This document shows positions 25,213-32,719 of a DNA stretch of 45,501 nt, piece after piece. The DNA comes from Actinomadura nitritigenes (GTDB lineage: Bacteria; Actinomycetota; Actinomycetes; Streptosporangiales; Streptosporangiaceae). Every line of letters begins with the position of its first letter. Position 1 is the stretch's first letter. The notes under the pieces were generated by a model. The model was not told the DNA's origin and searched no databases. It worked only from the letters and a program-made list of their open reading frames with translations. The stretch covers positions 1 through 45,501 of the forward strand of contig NZ_JAGEOK010000054.1 of NCBI RefSeq assembly GCF_017573545.1, given 5' to 3'. The translations under genes and the position numbers were made by a program.

Positions 25213-26409
25213 ATGTCGACGATGCCGCCGATGGGCGGCGACCTGTCCCGGTTGCGGCAGCTCAACGCGCTCACCGTGATAAAGACACTGCGCGGGGCCG
25301 AGGCGGCGACCTTGTCCGCGCTGGCCGACCGCACCGGGCTGTCGCGGCCCTCCACCAAGGAGGTCATCGACGAGCTGAGCGCCATGGGATGGGTGGAGGA
25401 GATCCCCCCGGCGTCCGGCACGATGGGCCGACCGGCCCGGCGCTACCGGTTCCGCGCCGACGGCGGGCACCTTATGGGCCTCGACATCGGCGCTTACCAC
25501 ATCCGCGCCGCCCTCGCCGACCTCGACGGCAACGTCCTCGCCGAGACGCGCCGGCCAGCGCACCCCGACGCGCCACTCGAGGACCGGCTGGCGGCGATCG
25601 AGCAGGCTGCCGCCGCCTGCCTCGGCCTGAGCGGGCTGACGATGACCGACCTGTGGACGGTGGCGGTCGGCACCACCGGGCTCGTCAACGCCGAAGGCCG
25701 GGTCATCATGTCGGCCTCGATCCCGGCCTGGCGCGACCTCGACCTCGAAGGCCTGCTCGGCAAGATGTTCCCCTGCCGGGTGCTGGTCGAGAACGACAGC
25801 CGGCTCGCCGCCCTGGCCGAGACCAGGCGCGGCGTGGCCCGCGACGCCAGGGACGTGGTCTTCCTGCACATCGGGCGCCGCATGGGCACCGGCCTGATCA
25901 TCGACGGCAGGCTCCACCGCGGCTTCGGGGCGGCCGCGGGCGAGATCGTCATGCTCCCGGAGGCAGGCTGGCGGGACGGGCCGGAGGACCTCAACAACTC
26001 CGCGATCGTCCCCGAGGGCCTACCGCCCGAGGACGCCGCCGGATTCACCCTGGCCGCCGCCCGCGACGGCGATCCGACGGCCCAGGATGCCGTCGCGCGC
26101 TTCGCCGACAAACTCGCGATCGGCACCGCCGCCGCGGTACTGCTCCTCGATCCGGAGATCGTGGTGCTCGGCGGGGGCTTCTCCCGCTCCGCGGACGTCC
26201 TGTTGCCGCCCCTGCGCTCCCGCCTCGAACGGGTCTGCCTGCGCATGCCGAAGCTCAGCGGATCCATGCTCGGCGACGAGTGCGTCGTACTCGGCGCCAT
26301 CGACTACGCGATCGAGCACCTCGACCAGCTCTTCTTCGCGCCCGACGCCCCCGCCCTGCGCCCCCCGGTGCGCCCGGCGACCTCCTCGATGGGACCCAAC
26401 CCTGCCTGA
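25213..26409 (+). CDS. ROK-family transcriptional regulator
   Basis: A 398-residue repressor with an N-terminal winged helix (LRQLNALTVIKTLRGAEAAT, SALADRTGLSRPSTKEVIDE) fused to a ROK sugar-binding fold (LMGLDIGAYHIRAALADLDG; VAVGTTGLVNAEGRV; VLVENDSRLAALAE; GTGLIIDGRLHRG). The CxCGxxGC zinc-binding motif of most ROK proteins is absent; the corresponding stretch reads EIVMLPEAGWRDGPEDL. The start ATG 25213 has AAGGGA about 8 nt upstream and is preferred over the in-frame start at 25174. Divergent from the glycan operon, it probably represses it until a sugar product binds. Confidence 0.92.
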   Translation: MSTMPPMGGDLSRLRQLNALTVIKTLRGAEAATLSALADRTGLSRPSTKEVIDELSAMGWVEEIPPASGTMGRPARRYRFRADGGHLMGLDIGAYHIRAALADLDGNVLAETRRPAHPDAPLEDRLAAIEQAAAACLGLSGLTMTDLWTVAVGTTGLVNAEGRVIMSASIPAWRDLDLEGLLGKMFPCRVLVENDSRLAALAETRRGVARDARDVVFLHIGRRMGTGLIIDGRLHRGFGAAAGEIVMLPEAGWRDGPEDLNNSAIVPEGLPPEDAAGFTLAAARDGDPTAQDAVARFADKLAIGTAAAVLLLDPEIVVLGGGFSRSADVLLPPLRSRLERVCLRMPKLSGSMLGDECVVLGAIDYAIEHLDQLFFAPDAPALRPPVRPATSSMGPNPA

Positions 26410-26483
26410 ACCTCCGTCGACACGGTCAGCTTGCGGGCAACTCGGCGTGAGCAGCTTCGGTATCGGACTCGAGTTCTGAGACT

Positions 26484-27161
26484 GTGGCATCCGATCTGGC
26501 GTTGAGGTTGGTTCCGGACGAGTTGTGGGAACTGATCGCCTCGTTGATTCCGCGGTTCGCCCCGCGCGGCCAGGGTGGCGGGACCAGGCCGGTCGAGGAT
26601 CGGGCGGTGTTCACCGCGATCGTGTACGTGCTGACCAGCGGGTGTGCCTGGCGGCACCTGCCGGCCGAGTTCGGTGTCTCACCGGCCACGGCGCATCGCC
26701 GGTTCACCGCCTGGACCCGGGCCGGGCTGTGGCCCCGGCTGCACCGGGCGATGCTGGACGAGCTCGGAGCCAAGGGTCAGATCGACTGGGCTGCGGCGAT
26801 CGTGGACGCCGCCGCCGTCCGGGCGAAAAAGGGGGATCGCTGACCGGCCCCAATCCGGTCGATCGGGCCAAGAGAGGCAGCAAACTCCACGTGCTGTCCG
26901 ACGCCGCCGGGCTGCCGCTGGTGGTCGGTCTCTCGGCGGCCAACACCGCCGGCATCGAGGCGTTCAAGCCTTTGTTCATGGCCTTGCCGCTGATCCGCTC
27001 CCGGCGCGGACCGCGCCGCCGCCGACCGGACAAGGCCCGCGCGGACAAGGGATACGACTCGGCTGAACTGCGCGCCTGGCTGCGCCGCCGCGGTGTCACG
27101 CCGCGCATCGCGCCTCACCCTCGCCGCCACGCTCACCTGCTGGAAGAAGCTTGCCACGTGA
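26484..27161 (+). pseudogene. IS5-family (IS427-like, two-frame) transposase with internal deletion
   Basis: The first frame (26484-26843; LRLVPDELWELIASLIPRFA; TSGCAWRHLPAEFGVS) encodes the N-terminal DNA-binding part. The second frame, reached by a -1 shift, continues with KGGSLTGPNPVDRAKRGSK, HVLSDAAGLPLVVGLSAANT and KARADKGYDSAELRAW. After RRGVTPRIA at about 27110 the family sequence is missing, including the catalytic Glu segment. A third frame then shows the normal C-terminus LTLAATLTCWKKLAT with TGA at 27159-27161. So the copy suffered an internal deletion and is inactive. Its right end now lies inside the neighbouring hydrolase gene. Confidence 0.8.
26828..26834 (+). other. Slippery heptamer for -1 programmed frameshifting in the IS transposase
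   Basis: A AAG GGG is read in the zero frame as AAA AAG GGG and matches the X XXY YYZ pattern. It lies 7 nt before the TGA that ends the first frame, and the -1 frame continues the transposase immediately. Two-frame IS5/IS427 elements are known to make a fusion transposase this way. Confidence 0.6.
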
Positions 27162-27891
27162 CGCTCTTGCGCAGGAAGGCCTCAAGCTGTTCGGCGAAGC
27201 CCGGTGCTGCGGCGACGAAGTGACCAGCGCCCGGATGCACGCTGCGCTCGCCACCGAGCACATCCGCCAGAGCGTCGCAGATCCGCTCGAGCGCGGCCGC
27301 GTGGTCTCCGGACGCGACGAGCACTGGGACGCCGGCGTCACGGATCGCGTCGAGCTGTGGGTGCGCCTGACTGGTCGGCCGACCACCCTGCGCCCGCCGA
27401 ACACCGGCGACCACGTTCTCGGGGAGCGGGCCGTCACCGACGGGCGCGCCCGCGAGACGGAGGAACTCGCGCAACTCGGCCGGGTCCATGTCCATCCCGT
27501 GGGTGAGGACCGCATCGCCGATGCGATCGAGCCGCGCCACCTCGGGATCGTCAGGGACAAGGTAGTGGAGCGGCGGCTCGATCAGGGTGAGCGAGCGCAC
27601 GCTGCCCGGCGCGGCGGCGGCCGCGATCAACGCCCCGAGGGCGCCGTAGGAGTGGGCGACAACGTGCGGGCGGCCGACGAGCAGCGGCGCCAAGTCCAGG
27701 GCGTCCACCTCGAAGTCCTGACACTCCTGCGGTGGTGGACTCGGCGGATAGCCACGGCGATGGACATATGCCAGCGTCCACCGATCGGCCAGCGGAGCCA
27801 AAGCGCCCCACGTCGTCCGCGGGCCGGCACCGCCATGCACAAGCAGGACCTCGGGCCCAAAGCCATCACGCACCACCACGATCTCGCCCAC
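27133..27891 (-). CDS. Alpha/beta hydrolase with an IS-derived C-terminus
   Basis: A 252-residue alpha/beta hydrolase: VLLVHGGAGPRTTW (oxyanion region), HVVAHSYGALGAL with nucleophile Ser81, VLVASGDHAAALE with a likely acid residue, and HPGAGHFVAAAPG with the catalytic His. The frame is open upstream, but the family N-terminus begins at GTG 27891, preceded 6 nt upstream by TATGCT (minus strand), suggesting a leaderless transcript. The last nine residues (VTWQASSSR) are the antisense of the IS transposase 3' end, so the original C-terminus was replaced by the insertion/deletion event. The core fold appears complete. Confidence 0.8.
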   Translation of the reverse strand: MGEIVVVRDGFGPEVLLVHGGAGPRTTWGALAPLADRWTLAYVHRRGYPPSPPPQECQDFEVDALDLAPLLVGRPHVVAHSYGALGALIAAAAAPGSVRSLTLIEPPLHYLVPDDPEVARLDRIGDAVLTHGMDMDPAELREFLRLAGAPVGDGPLPENVVAGVRRAQGGRPTSQAHPQLDAIRDAGVPVLVASGDHAAALERICDALADVLGGERSVHPGAGHFVAAAPGFAEQLEAFLRKSVTWQASSSR

Positions 27892-28128
27892 GCGGCGAGC
27901 ATAGCGACGCACCGTGAGACACGGCGCAAGGAGCAGCACCTTCACAGCACCACGTGAGACACGCTCTAAGCGATGGGACCGAGTGTTGCCCACGGCCCCG
28001 CCCGCGGAGGCCAGTGAGCCGGTCACCGGACGGCACTGAAAGGAATCTTGTGGTACCTGGTCACCGACCTGCCCGACGTGTGCGGCAACGGGAAGACCGG
28101 TCCGCATCGAGTGGACCGTCAGCGCGAA

Positions 28129-29019
28129 TCAGCCCACCGGCGGCCGGCCGGTGAGTTCCTCGGCACAGGCGTCGAGCAGGATGCGCGCAGCAGGACGCGG
28201 CTGCTCCGCGGTGACCAGTGAAGTCGTGATGCGCAGCCCATCGTCATCGAGAGGCCGGACGGCGACACGCCGGGTTGAAACTATTCTCGCCGTTGTCCGG
28301 TGCAGCACCGTCCATGAATCGGCAGAGAAACCTATCTCCACCAAAGTGTCCTGTAGATTGGTAAAAGGATGATCGAGTCGCGGATCGAAACCGGCTGCGC
28401 GGCAGGAGGTCAGCACCTTGTCGACGAATGTCGCGTTGGCGTCACGGGGCACCAGCCGGAGCGGCATGTCACGCAGCTCGCGCAGGCTCAAACGGGGTTC
28501 GGCGGCGAGCCGGTGCCCCGCCGGTAGCACGGCTACAAGGCCGTCCTCCCACATTGGCCGCAGCCGGACCCCGGGGCTGGGCGCAGCCGACCTGATCAGA
28601 GCGGCATCCAAAGCGCCGTCACGCACGCGCTCCAACCGCTCGCGCGGGGTCGCCTGTACGAGACTCATCCTGGCGTCGGACACCCGGCGGGCGAACAGCT
28701 CCAGCAGCACGTCCAGCCGTTCGCCCAGTACGTCGGCGGTGCCAAGGCGCAAGACATGCCGGCCGTCATCGCGGACCGCTGCTGCCGCGCGATCGATCGC
28801 GGACATGATCCCACGGGCCTCGGGGACGAGCCGCGCTCCGGCCACGGTCAGCCGCACCTGACGCGAGGTCCGGTCGAACAGTTTGACCCCGAGACTGCGC
28901 TCGAGCCGCTGGATCTGCTGACTGACCGACGGCTGCACCACGTGAAGACGATCGGCTGCGCGCCCGAAATGCAGTTCCTCGGCAAGCGCGAGAAAGAACT
29001 CCAACTGCCGGAGATCCAT
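28129..29019 (-). CDS. LysR-family transcriptional regulator
   Basis: A 296-residue LTTR. The winged helix (MDLRQLEFFLALAEELHFGR; LHVVQPSVSQQIQRLERSLG; KLFDRTSRQVRLTVAG) is followed by the periplasmic-binding-type effector domain (LRLGTADVLGERLDVLLELF; ALIRSAAPSPGVRLRPMW). Two ATGs are adjacent (29022 and 29019); the second has GGGGGAG at the better spacing of about 6 nt. It is divergent from a quinone-oxidoreductase gene with a near-palindrome between them and is its probable regulator. Confidence 0.92.
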   Translation of the reverse strand: MDLRQLEFFLALAEELHFGRAADRLHVVQPSVSQQIQRLERSLGVKLFDRTSRQVRLTVAGARLVPEARGIMSAIDRAAAAVRDDGRHVLRLGTADVLGERLDVLLELFARRVSDARMSLVQATPRERLERVRDGALDAALIRSAAPSPGVRLRPMWEDGLVAVLPAGHRLAAEPRLSLRELRDMPLRLVPRDANATFVDKVLTSCRAAGFDPRLDHPFTNLQDTLVEIGFSADSWTVLHRTTARIVSTRRVAVRPLDDDGLRITTSLVTAEQPRPAARILLDACAEELTGRPPVG

Positions 29020-29075
29020 CATCAACTCCCCCTCATCCATCAAGGCCGGTGATCGCAGCGATAGCACAATAATAC

Positions 29076-29104
29076 TTGATGAGAACATCGAATCTGATTA
29101 ATTT
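29076..29104 (+). promoter_or_regulatory. Promoter of the quinone-oxidoreductase gene overlapped by a LysR-type operator
   Basis: TTGATG (29076-29081) and TAATTT (29099-29104) are separated by 17 bp. The near-palindrome TTGATG-agaa-CATCGAA (29076-29092) covers the -35 box. It lies 118 bp within the LysR/oxidoreductase divergent gap and is a candidate LTTR site. Confidence 0.5.
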
Positions 29105-29137
29105 GAACCGACCTACATTCTCTCATGGAGGCCGGAC

Positions 29138-30064
29138 ATGCGTACAGTTATCAACACCCCCGGAGATATCGCGCCTACTCGCTTCGGGGAGGTCGAGGAG
29201 CCGAAGCCGGAAGCCGCCGAGGCACTGGTCGCGATCCGGGCGTTTTCCGTCAACCGGGGCGAGCTCGCCTTGTTGAAGTCCCGCCCGGAGGGGTGGCGGC
29301 CCGGTCAGGACATCGCGGGCGTGGTCGTGGAGCCGGCGGCGGACGGCTCCGGCCCGTCCTCTGGCAGCCGGGTCGTCGGCCTCGTCGAGGGCGCGGGCTG
29401 GTCACAGTTCGCTGCGGTTCCCACCGAGCGCCTTGCGGTTCTTCCGGATTCGGTATCGATGGAGCAGGCGGCCACCCTTCCCATTGCCGGGCTGACCGCA
29501 CTGCGCACTCTGCGGACCGGGGGGAACCTCTTGGGCCGGCGGGTGCTGATCACCGGGGCGAACGGTGCGGTAGGCCGGTTCCAGATCGAGCTCGCGGCCC
29601 GGAGTGCAGCACAGGTCACTGCCGTGACGACGCGTGCGGAAGAGGTCCGTCGGCAGTTGCAGGAACTCGGCGCCGAGGAGGTCGTGCCCGACATCGAGGT
29701 GGCCTCCGGCCTGTTCGACCTGATCCAGGAGTCGGTCGGCGGCACCGCTCTCACGGGCGCGATCAAGAAGATCGCGCCCGGGGGCACGATCGTCGTGCTG
29801 GGCTCCAGCTCCGGTGAGGCCGGCCGGGTGAGCGTGTACGACTTCATCGGGCACGAGGGCGCACGGATTCAGAACTACATGTCCTATGCTTCGACCGATC
29901 CGGTCGATCGCGACCTTCAGGTGCTAGCGGATCTGGTGGGCGAAGGGCGGCTGCGCCCGACGATCGGATTCAGCGACTGCTGGTCGGAGCTGAACACCGC
30001 CATCGAGCTGCTGGGCGACCGCAAGCTCAGCGGCGGGAAGGCGGTCCTGTCCATCCCCGACTGA
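29138..30064 (+). CDS. NADPH:quinone oxidoreductase-type medium-chain dehydrogenase
   Basis: A 308-residue zinc-free MDR protein. The GroES-like domain is at the N-terminus (ALVAIRAFSVNRGELALLKS; RPGQDIAGVVVEPA) and the Rossmann fold in the middle (GRRVLITGANGAVGRFQIEL), with GGTIVVLGSSSGEAGRVS further on. GGAGG lies 6 nt before the ATG. It probably reduces quinones or enones with NADPH. Its expression is likely set by the adjacent divergent LysR protein. Confidence 0.92.
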   Translation: MRTVINTPGDIAPTRFGEVEEPKPEAAEALVAIRAFSVNRGELALLKSRPEGWRPGQDIAGVVVEPAADGSGPSSGSRVVGLVEGAGWSQFAAVPTERLAVLPDSVSMEQAATLPIAGLTALRTLRTGGNLLGRRVLITGANGAVGRFQIELAARSAAQVTAVTTRAEEVRRQLQELGAEEVVPDIEVASGLFDLIQESVGGTALTGAIKKIAPGGTIVVLGSSSGEAGRVSVYDFIGHEGARIQNYMSYASTDPVDRDLQVLADLVGEGRLRPTIGFSDCWSELNTAIELLGDRKLSGGKAVLSIPD

Positions 30065-30084
30065 CGCAGCGGGACGCCAGAGCC

Positions 30085-30180
30085 CGAGGTTCCTGAGGCG
30101 ATTGATCAGCCGTTTGACGGGGTCGTCTTCTTGTACCGCTGCTTGTCGAAGCCGGTCTGGCAGCCGCAGCCGAGTCGCGT
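30085..30180 (-). pseudogene. Tiny IS5-type transposase C-terminal remnant
   Basis: Two minus-strand frames give GFDKQRYKKTTP and then VKRLINRLRNLG, which together match the FDxxRYKxRNTVERxINRLKxxR segment at the Glu of IS5-family transposases. The reading requires a frameshift. Nothing else of the element is recognisable before the next IS relic at 30309. Low certainty because of its small size. Confidence 0.4.
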
Positions 30181-30308
30181 CTACGGCGATCGGCGGCCCA
30201 CCTGGGCGCCCCCGGAAGAGCGCAGGATGCCGCTGTGTTCCGGCGGGGATCTCCACCTCCTATCCCGGATCAGCTGCGTCGGGCTTGTTTGACGGCGCTC
30301 CTTCGCCT

Positions 30309-31091
30309 AGGGCCTGTTTCAAAGTTGATCAGAGCCATTCGTTGATGGCGGTGATGTGGACGGTGGCGGCCAGGTAGCGGACGGTGGGCTTGTCGAACCG
30401 GGCGGCGACCGCGTGATGGCGTTTGAGCCGGTTGATGCCGCACTGCACGGCGTGGCGCTCGCGGTGATCGACCGGATCGAACCCGGGCGGCCGGCCACCG
30501 CGGGCCCCGCGGCGCAGCCGGTGCCGGGTCGGCCGGTTCGGGGATCGTGGCCGCGATGCCCCGCCGCCGCAGGTGAGCCCGGCTCGCCCTGGAGGAGTAC
30601 GCCTTGTCCCCGCGCACCCGTTCAGGCCGGGTGGCCGGGTGCCCGCCGCCGACGCGGGCGACCCGGATCCCGGCCATGACCGCCTCGAACTGGGAAGGAT
30701 CGCCCCGCTGCCCGGCGGTGACCACCAGCGACAACGGCTTTCGGCCCTGTTCACAGACCAGGTGCAGCTTGGTCGACAGCCCGCCCCCGCGAACGTCCAA
30801 AGACGTGATCGTCGGGCTCGGTTGTCCTTCCCCCAGGCGGGTCGACCTGTTCGTCGCCGTGGCGGCGGGCTCCGGCCGCGTGCTGGTGGGCGCGCAGGAC
30901 GGTGGAGTCCACCCCGCCCTGGCGGCGTTTGCGGCCGTAGTAGGTGCCCGGCACAGGTCTAGGACCCGGCAGACGGGCTCGACCCCGAAGCGGTCACGCA
31001 GCCGGTCGACCAGCATGACTACTTCGTCCGGGGCCGGCTGCCGCACGGCCCGGTCCTGAAGTTCCTGCGGGTATTTGCGTGGGGCTGCCAT
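30309..31091 (-). pseudogene. Mosaic IS relic: IS3-type fragments joined to a frameshifted IS5 transposase
   Basis: Transcribed right to left. 31091-31030 reads MAAPRKYPQELQDRAVR, the start of an IS3-type OrfA. It is fused directly to PDEVVMLVDRLRDRFGVEPV, typical of the OrfB start, so the middle is deleted. From about 30950 the sequence becomes an IS5 transposase spread over two frames: GVDSTVLRAHQHAAGAR, GLSTKLHLVCEQGRKPLSLV, RPERVRGDKAYSSRA, then FDPVDHRERHAVQCGINRLK and VHITAINEWL with its stop at 30329. A left terminal-repeat-like GGGCCTGTTTCAAAGTT follows at about 30310-30327. An uninterrupted 273-codon ORF across the region is not a single protein family. Confidence 0.75.
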
Positions 31092-31166
31092 CGCGGTGAT
31101 TCTCTGGCTCGGAGGACTTCATCGCACCCGGTGCGCTTCACTCACTGAAAGGCACGGGAACCAGGG

Positions 31167-31784
31167 TCAGTCGCCACTCGGCCTGAGCATCGCGGTGATC
31201 GCGGCATTGATCCGCTGCCGGGAGGGCAGGGGACGCTCGGTTCCCATGATCTGGTTCTGGGCGGTACGCAGGAAGCTGCTGCCGACCAGCATCATGGCCA
31301 CGGCCTGCGCATCGCCGTCGGCCGCCAACCGGCCCGCGCGCTGCTCCCGTAGCAGGCAGGACGTCACCAGGTTGACGCCGCGGTGCGGGCCGAGATCGTG
31401 CTCGTCGAGGTAGTCGGCGAGGGCCTCGCGCAGTTCGACGTCGGACTGGGCGGCCATCAGGACCGGGAGGGACTGGTCCAGGAAGCCCTCGATCGCCCCG
31501 GTGAGCCGATCGAGCATGACCTCGGGGTCGGGGTCGTCGAACCCCGTGGTGCTCTGTTCCCTCAACGGGTCCAACCCCGCCTGGAAGGCCGCGCGCAGCA
31601 GGCCGACCCGGTCGTTGAAGTGATAGAAGATGCTGGCTTCCGACACCCCGGCCCGCTGGGCGACCTCGGGGGTGGTGAACCGGGCCACGCCCTGTTCCCG
31701 CAGGAGTTCCAGGGTCGCCCTGAGGATCGCCTCACGTGCGCCCGTTGACGGCCGCCCCCGGCGCTTCGGCGTCTGCGTGGTCAT
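31167..31784 (-). CDS. TetR-family transcriptional regulator
   Basis: A 205-residue repressor. The HTH is clear: AREAILRATLELLREQGVAR, TTPEVAQRAGVSEASIFYHF, then NDRVGLLRAAF. The C-terminal ligand domain is helical (LDRLTGAIEGFLDQSLPVLM; AVAMMLVGSSFLRTAQNQIM). Divergent from an NmrA-type reductase with a perfect 20-bp palindrome between them, so it should repress both itself and that gene. Confidence 0.92.
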   Translation of the reverse strand: MTTQTPKRRGRPSTGAREAILRATLELLREQGVARFTTPEVAQRAGVSEASIFYHFNDRVGLLRAAFQAGLDPLREQSTTGFDDPDPEVMLDRLTGAIEGFLDQSLPVLMAAQSDVELREALADYLDEHDLGPHRGVNLVTSCLLREQRAGRLAADGDAQAVAMMLVGSSFLRTAQNQIMGTERPLPSRQRINAAITAMLRPSGD

Positions 31785-31837
31785 GGCGCTGCCATGCTAG
31801 CCCACCCACTCCTCAGGGCCCTCCCGCGCGGCATATA

Positions 31838-31857
31838 TACTGAGTTTCAACTCAGTA
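31838..31857. promoter_or_regulatory. Perfect palindromic TetR operator overlapping the reductase -10
   Basis: TACTGAGTT-tc-AACTCAGTA has 9+9 perfectly complementary bases and is the strongest palindrome seen in the window. Plus-strand TATACT (31836-31841) overlaps its left arm, so binding would occlude the reductase promoter, and the regulator start lies 53 bp away on the other side. Confidence 0.8.
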
Positions 31858-31923
31858 ATTCGATCCGTGAGCCGCCCCGGGAAGGTCGTGGCGCGGTTCT
31901 CCGGGCAGAAGGCGGGAGACGCC

Positions 31924-32568
31924 GTGAACATCACCATCCTTGGAGCCACCGGAGGGACCGGCACGCAGGCGGTGCGCCAGGCGCTGGACGCCGGCCACCA
32001 GGTGACCGCCGTGGTGAGGGACCCGAGCCGCCTCGACGTGCCGCCGCGCGAGGCGCTCGACGTCGTGACCGCCGATGTCACCGAACCGCGGCAGCTGCGT
32101 CCACTGCTCGAAGGACGGGACGCGGCGCTGTCGGGACTGGGGCCCAAGAGCCGCAAGCAGACGGGGATCGCCTCCGCCGGCACCCGCGCCCTGGTGGAAG
32201 CCGCCGCCGGCACCGGCATGCGCAGGTTGATCGCGATCAGTGCGATGCCCGTCGGGGGCCCGATCGAGGGCGACTCGTTGCTGCTGCGCAGGGTCCTGCG
32301 CCCGATGCTCCACGCGTTGCTCCGGGACGCGTACGCCGACCTCGCCGCAATGGAGGCCCTGCTGGCCGCCAGCGACCTGGAGTGGACGGTGCTGCGCGCT
32401 CCGCGCCTCACCGACGGGCCGCGGACGCAGCGGCTCCGCACGAAGACGGGAGGGAGCCTTCCGGGCGCCGGGACGATCTCCCGCGCCGACCTCGCCTACG
32501 CCATGCTCGAAGCGGTCACCGACCGCACGATGCTCCGCCAGGTCGTCGGCGTGGCATCCGCCCGGTGA
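31924..32568 (+). CDS. NAD(P)H-binding atypical SDR (NmrA-like)
   Basis: A 214-residue single-domain Rossmann protein. The N-terminus VNITILGATGGTGTQAVRQA carries the glycine-rich nucleotide motif, and VTAVVRDPSRLDVPP is the expected second strand with a basic NADP-type residue. No Tyr-x3-Lys of classical SDRs is seen, so catalytic activity is uncertain. Start GTG 31924 has GGGAG 5 nt upstream; an in-frame ATG-less extension to 31867 is less likely. It is under the divergent TetR regulator. Confidence 0.88.
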   Translation: MNITILGATGGTGTQAVRQALDAGHQVTAVVRDPSRLDVPPREALDVVTADVTEPRQLRPLLEGRDAALSGLGPKSRKQTGIASAGTRALVEAAAGTGMRRLIAISAMPVGGPIEGDSLLLRRVLRPMLHALLRDAYADLAAMEALLAASDLEWTVLRAPRLTDGPRTQRLRTKTGGSLPGAGTISRADLAYAMLEAVTDRTMLRQVVGVASAR

Positions 32569-32606
32569 TGCGCAGGCGGCCGCTCCGACGTGTTCCATCC
32601 CATAAT

Positions 32607-32624
32607 CCGAACACCACTGTTCGG
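32607..32624. promoter_or_regulatory. Inverted repeat upstream of the response-regulator gene
   Basis: CCGAACA-ccac-TGTTCGG is a perfect 7+7 bp inverted repeat and extends to 9 of 10 paired bases if flanks are included. It lies 39 bp after the reductase stop and about 96 bp before the regulator start, followed by TACACT (32627-32632), a possible -10. It could be an operator or, less likely without a T-tract, a terminator. Confidence 0.45.
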
Positions 32625-32719
32625 GTTTACACTGGGCGGCACTCCGTACTCGGCCGTCGCGAGAGGAGATGAGGGCACGCGGTGGACAGCGGCGAACGGG
32701 CAGGCCGGACGGCCCCGCG

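Noticed and set aside
30270..31091. Single 273-codon transposase gene
   Set aside because: Its parts match IS3 OrfA, IS3 OrfB and IS5 in different frames, and its C-terminal third is a shadow of the true IS5 frame.
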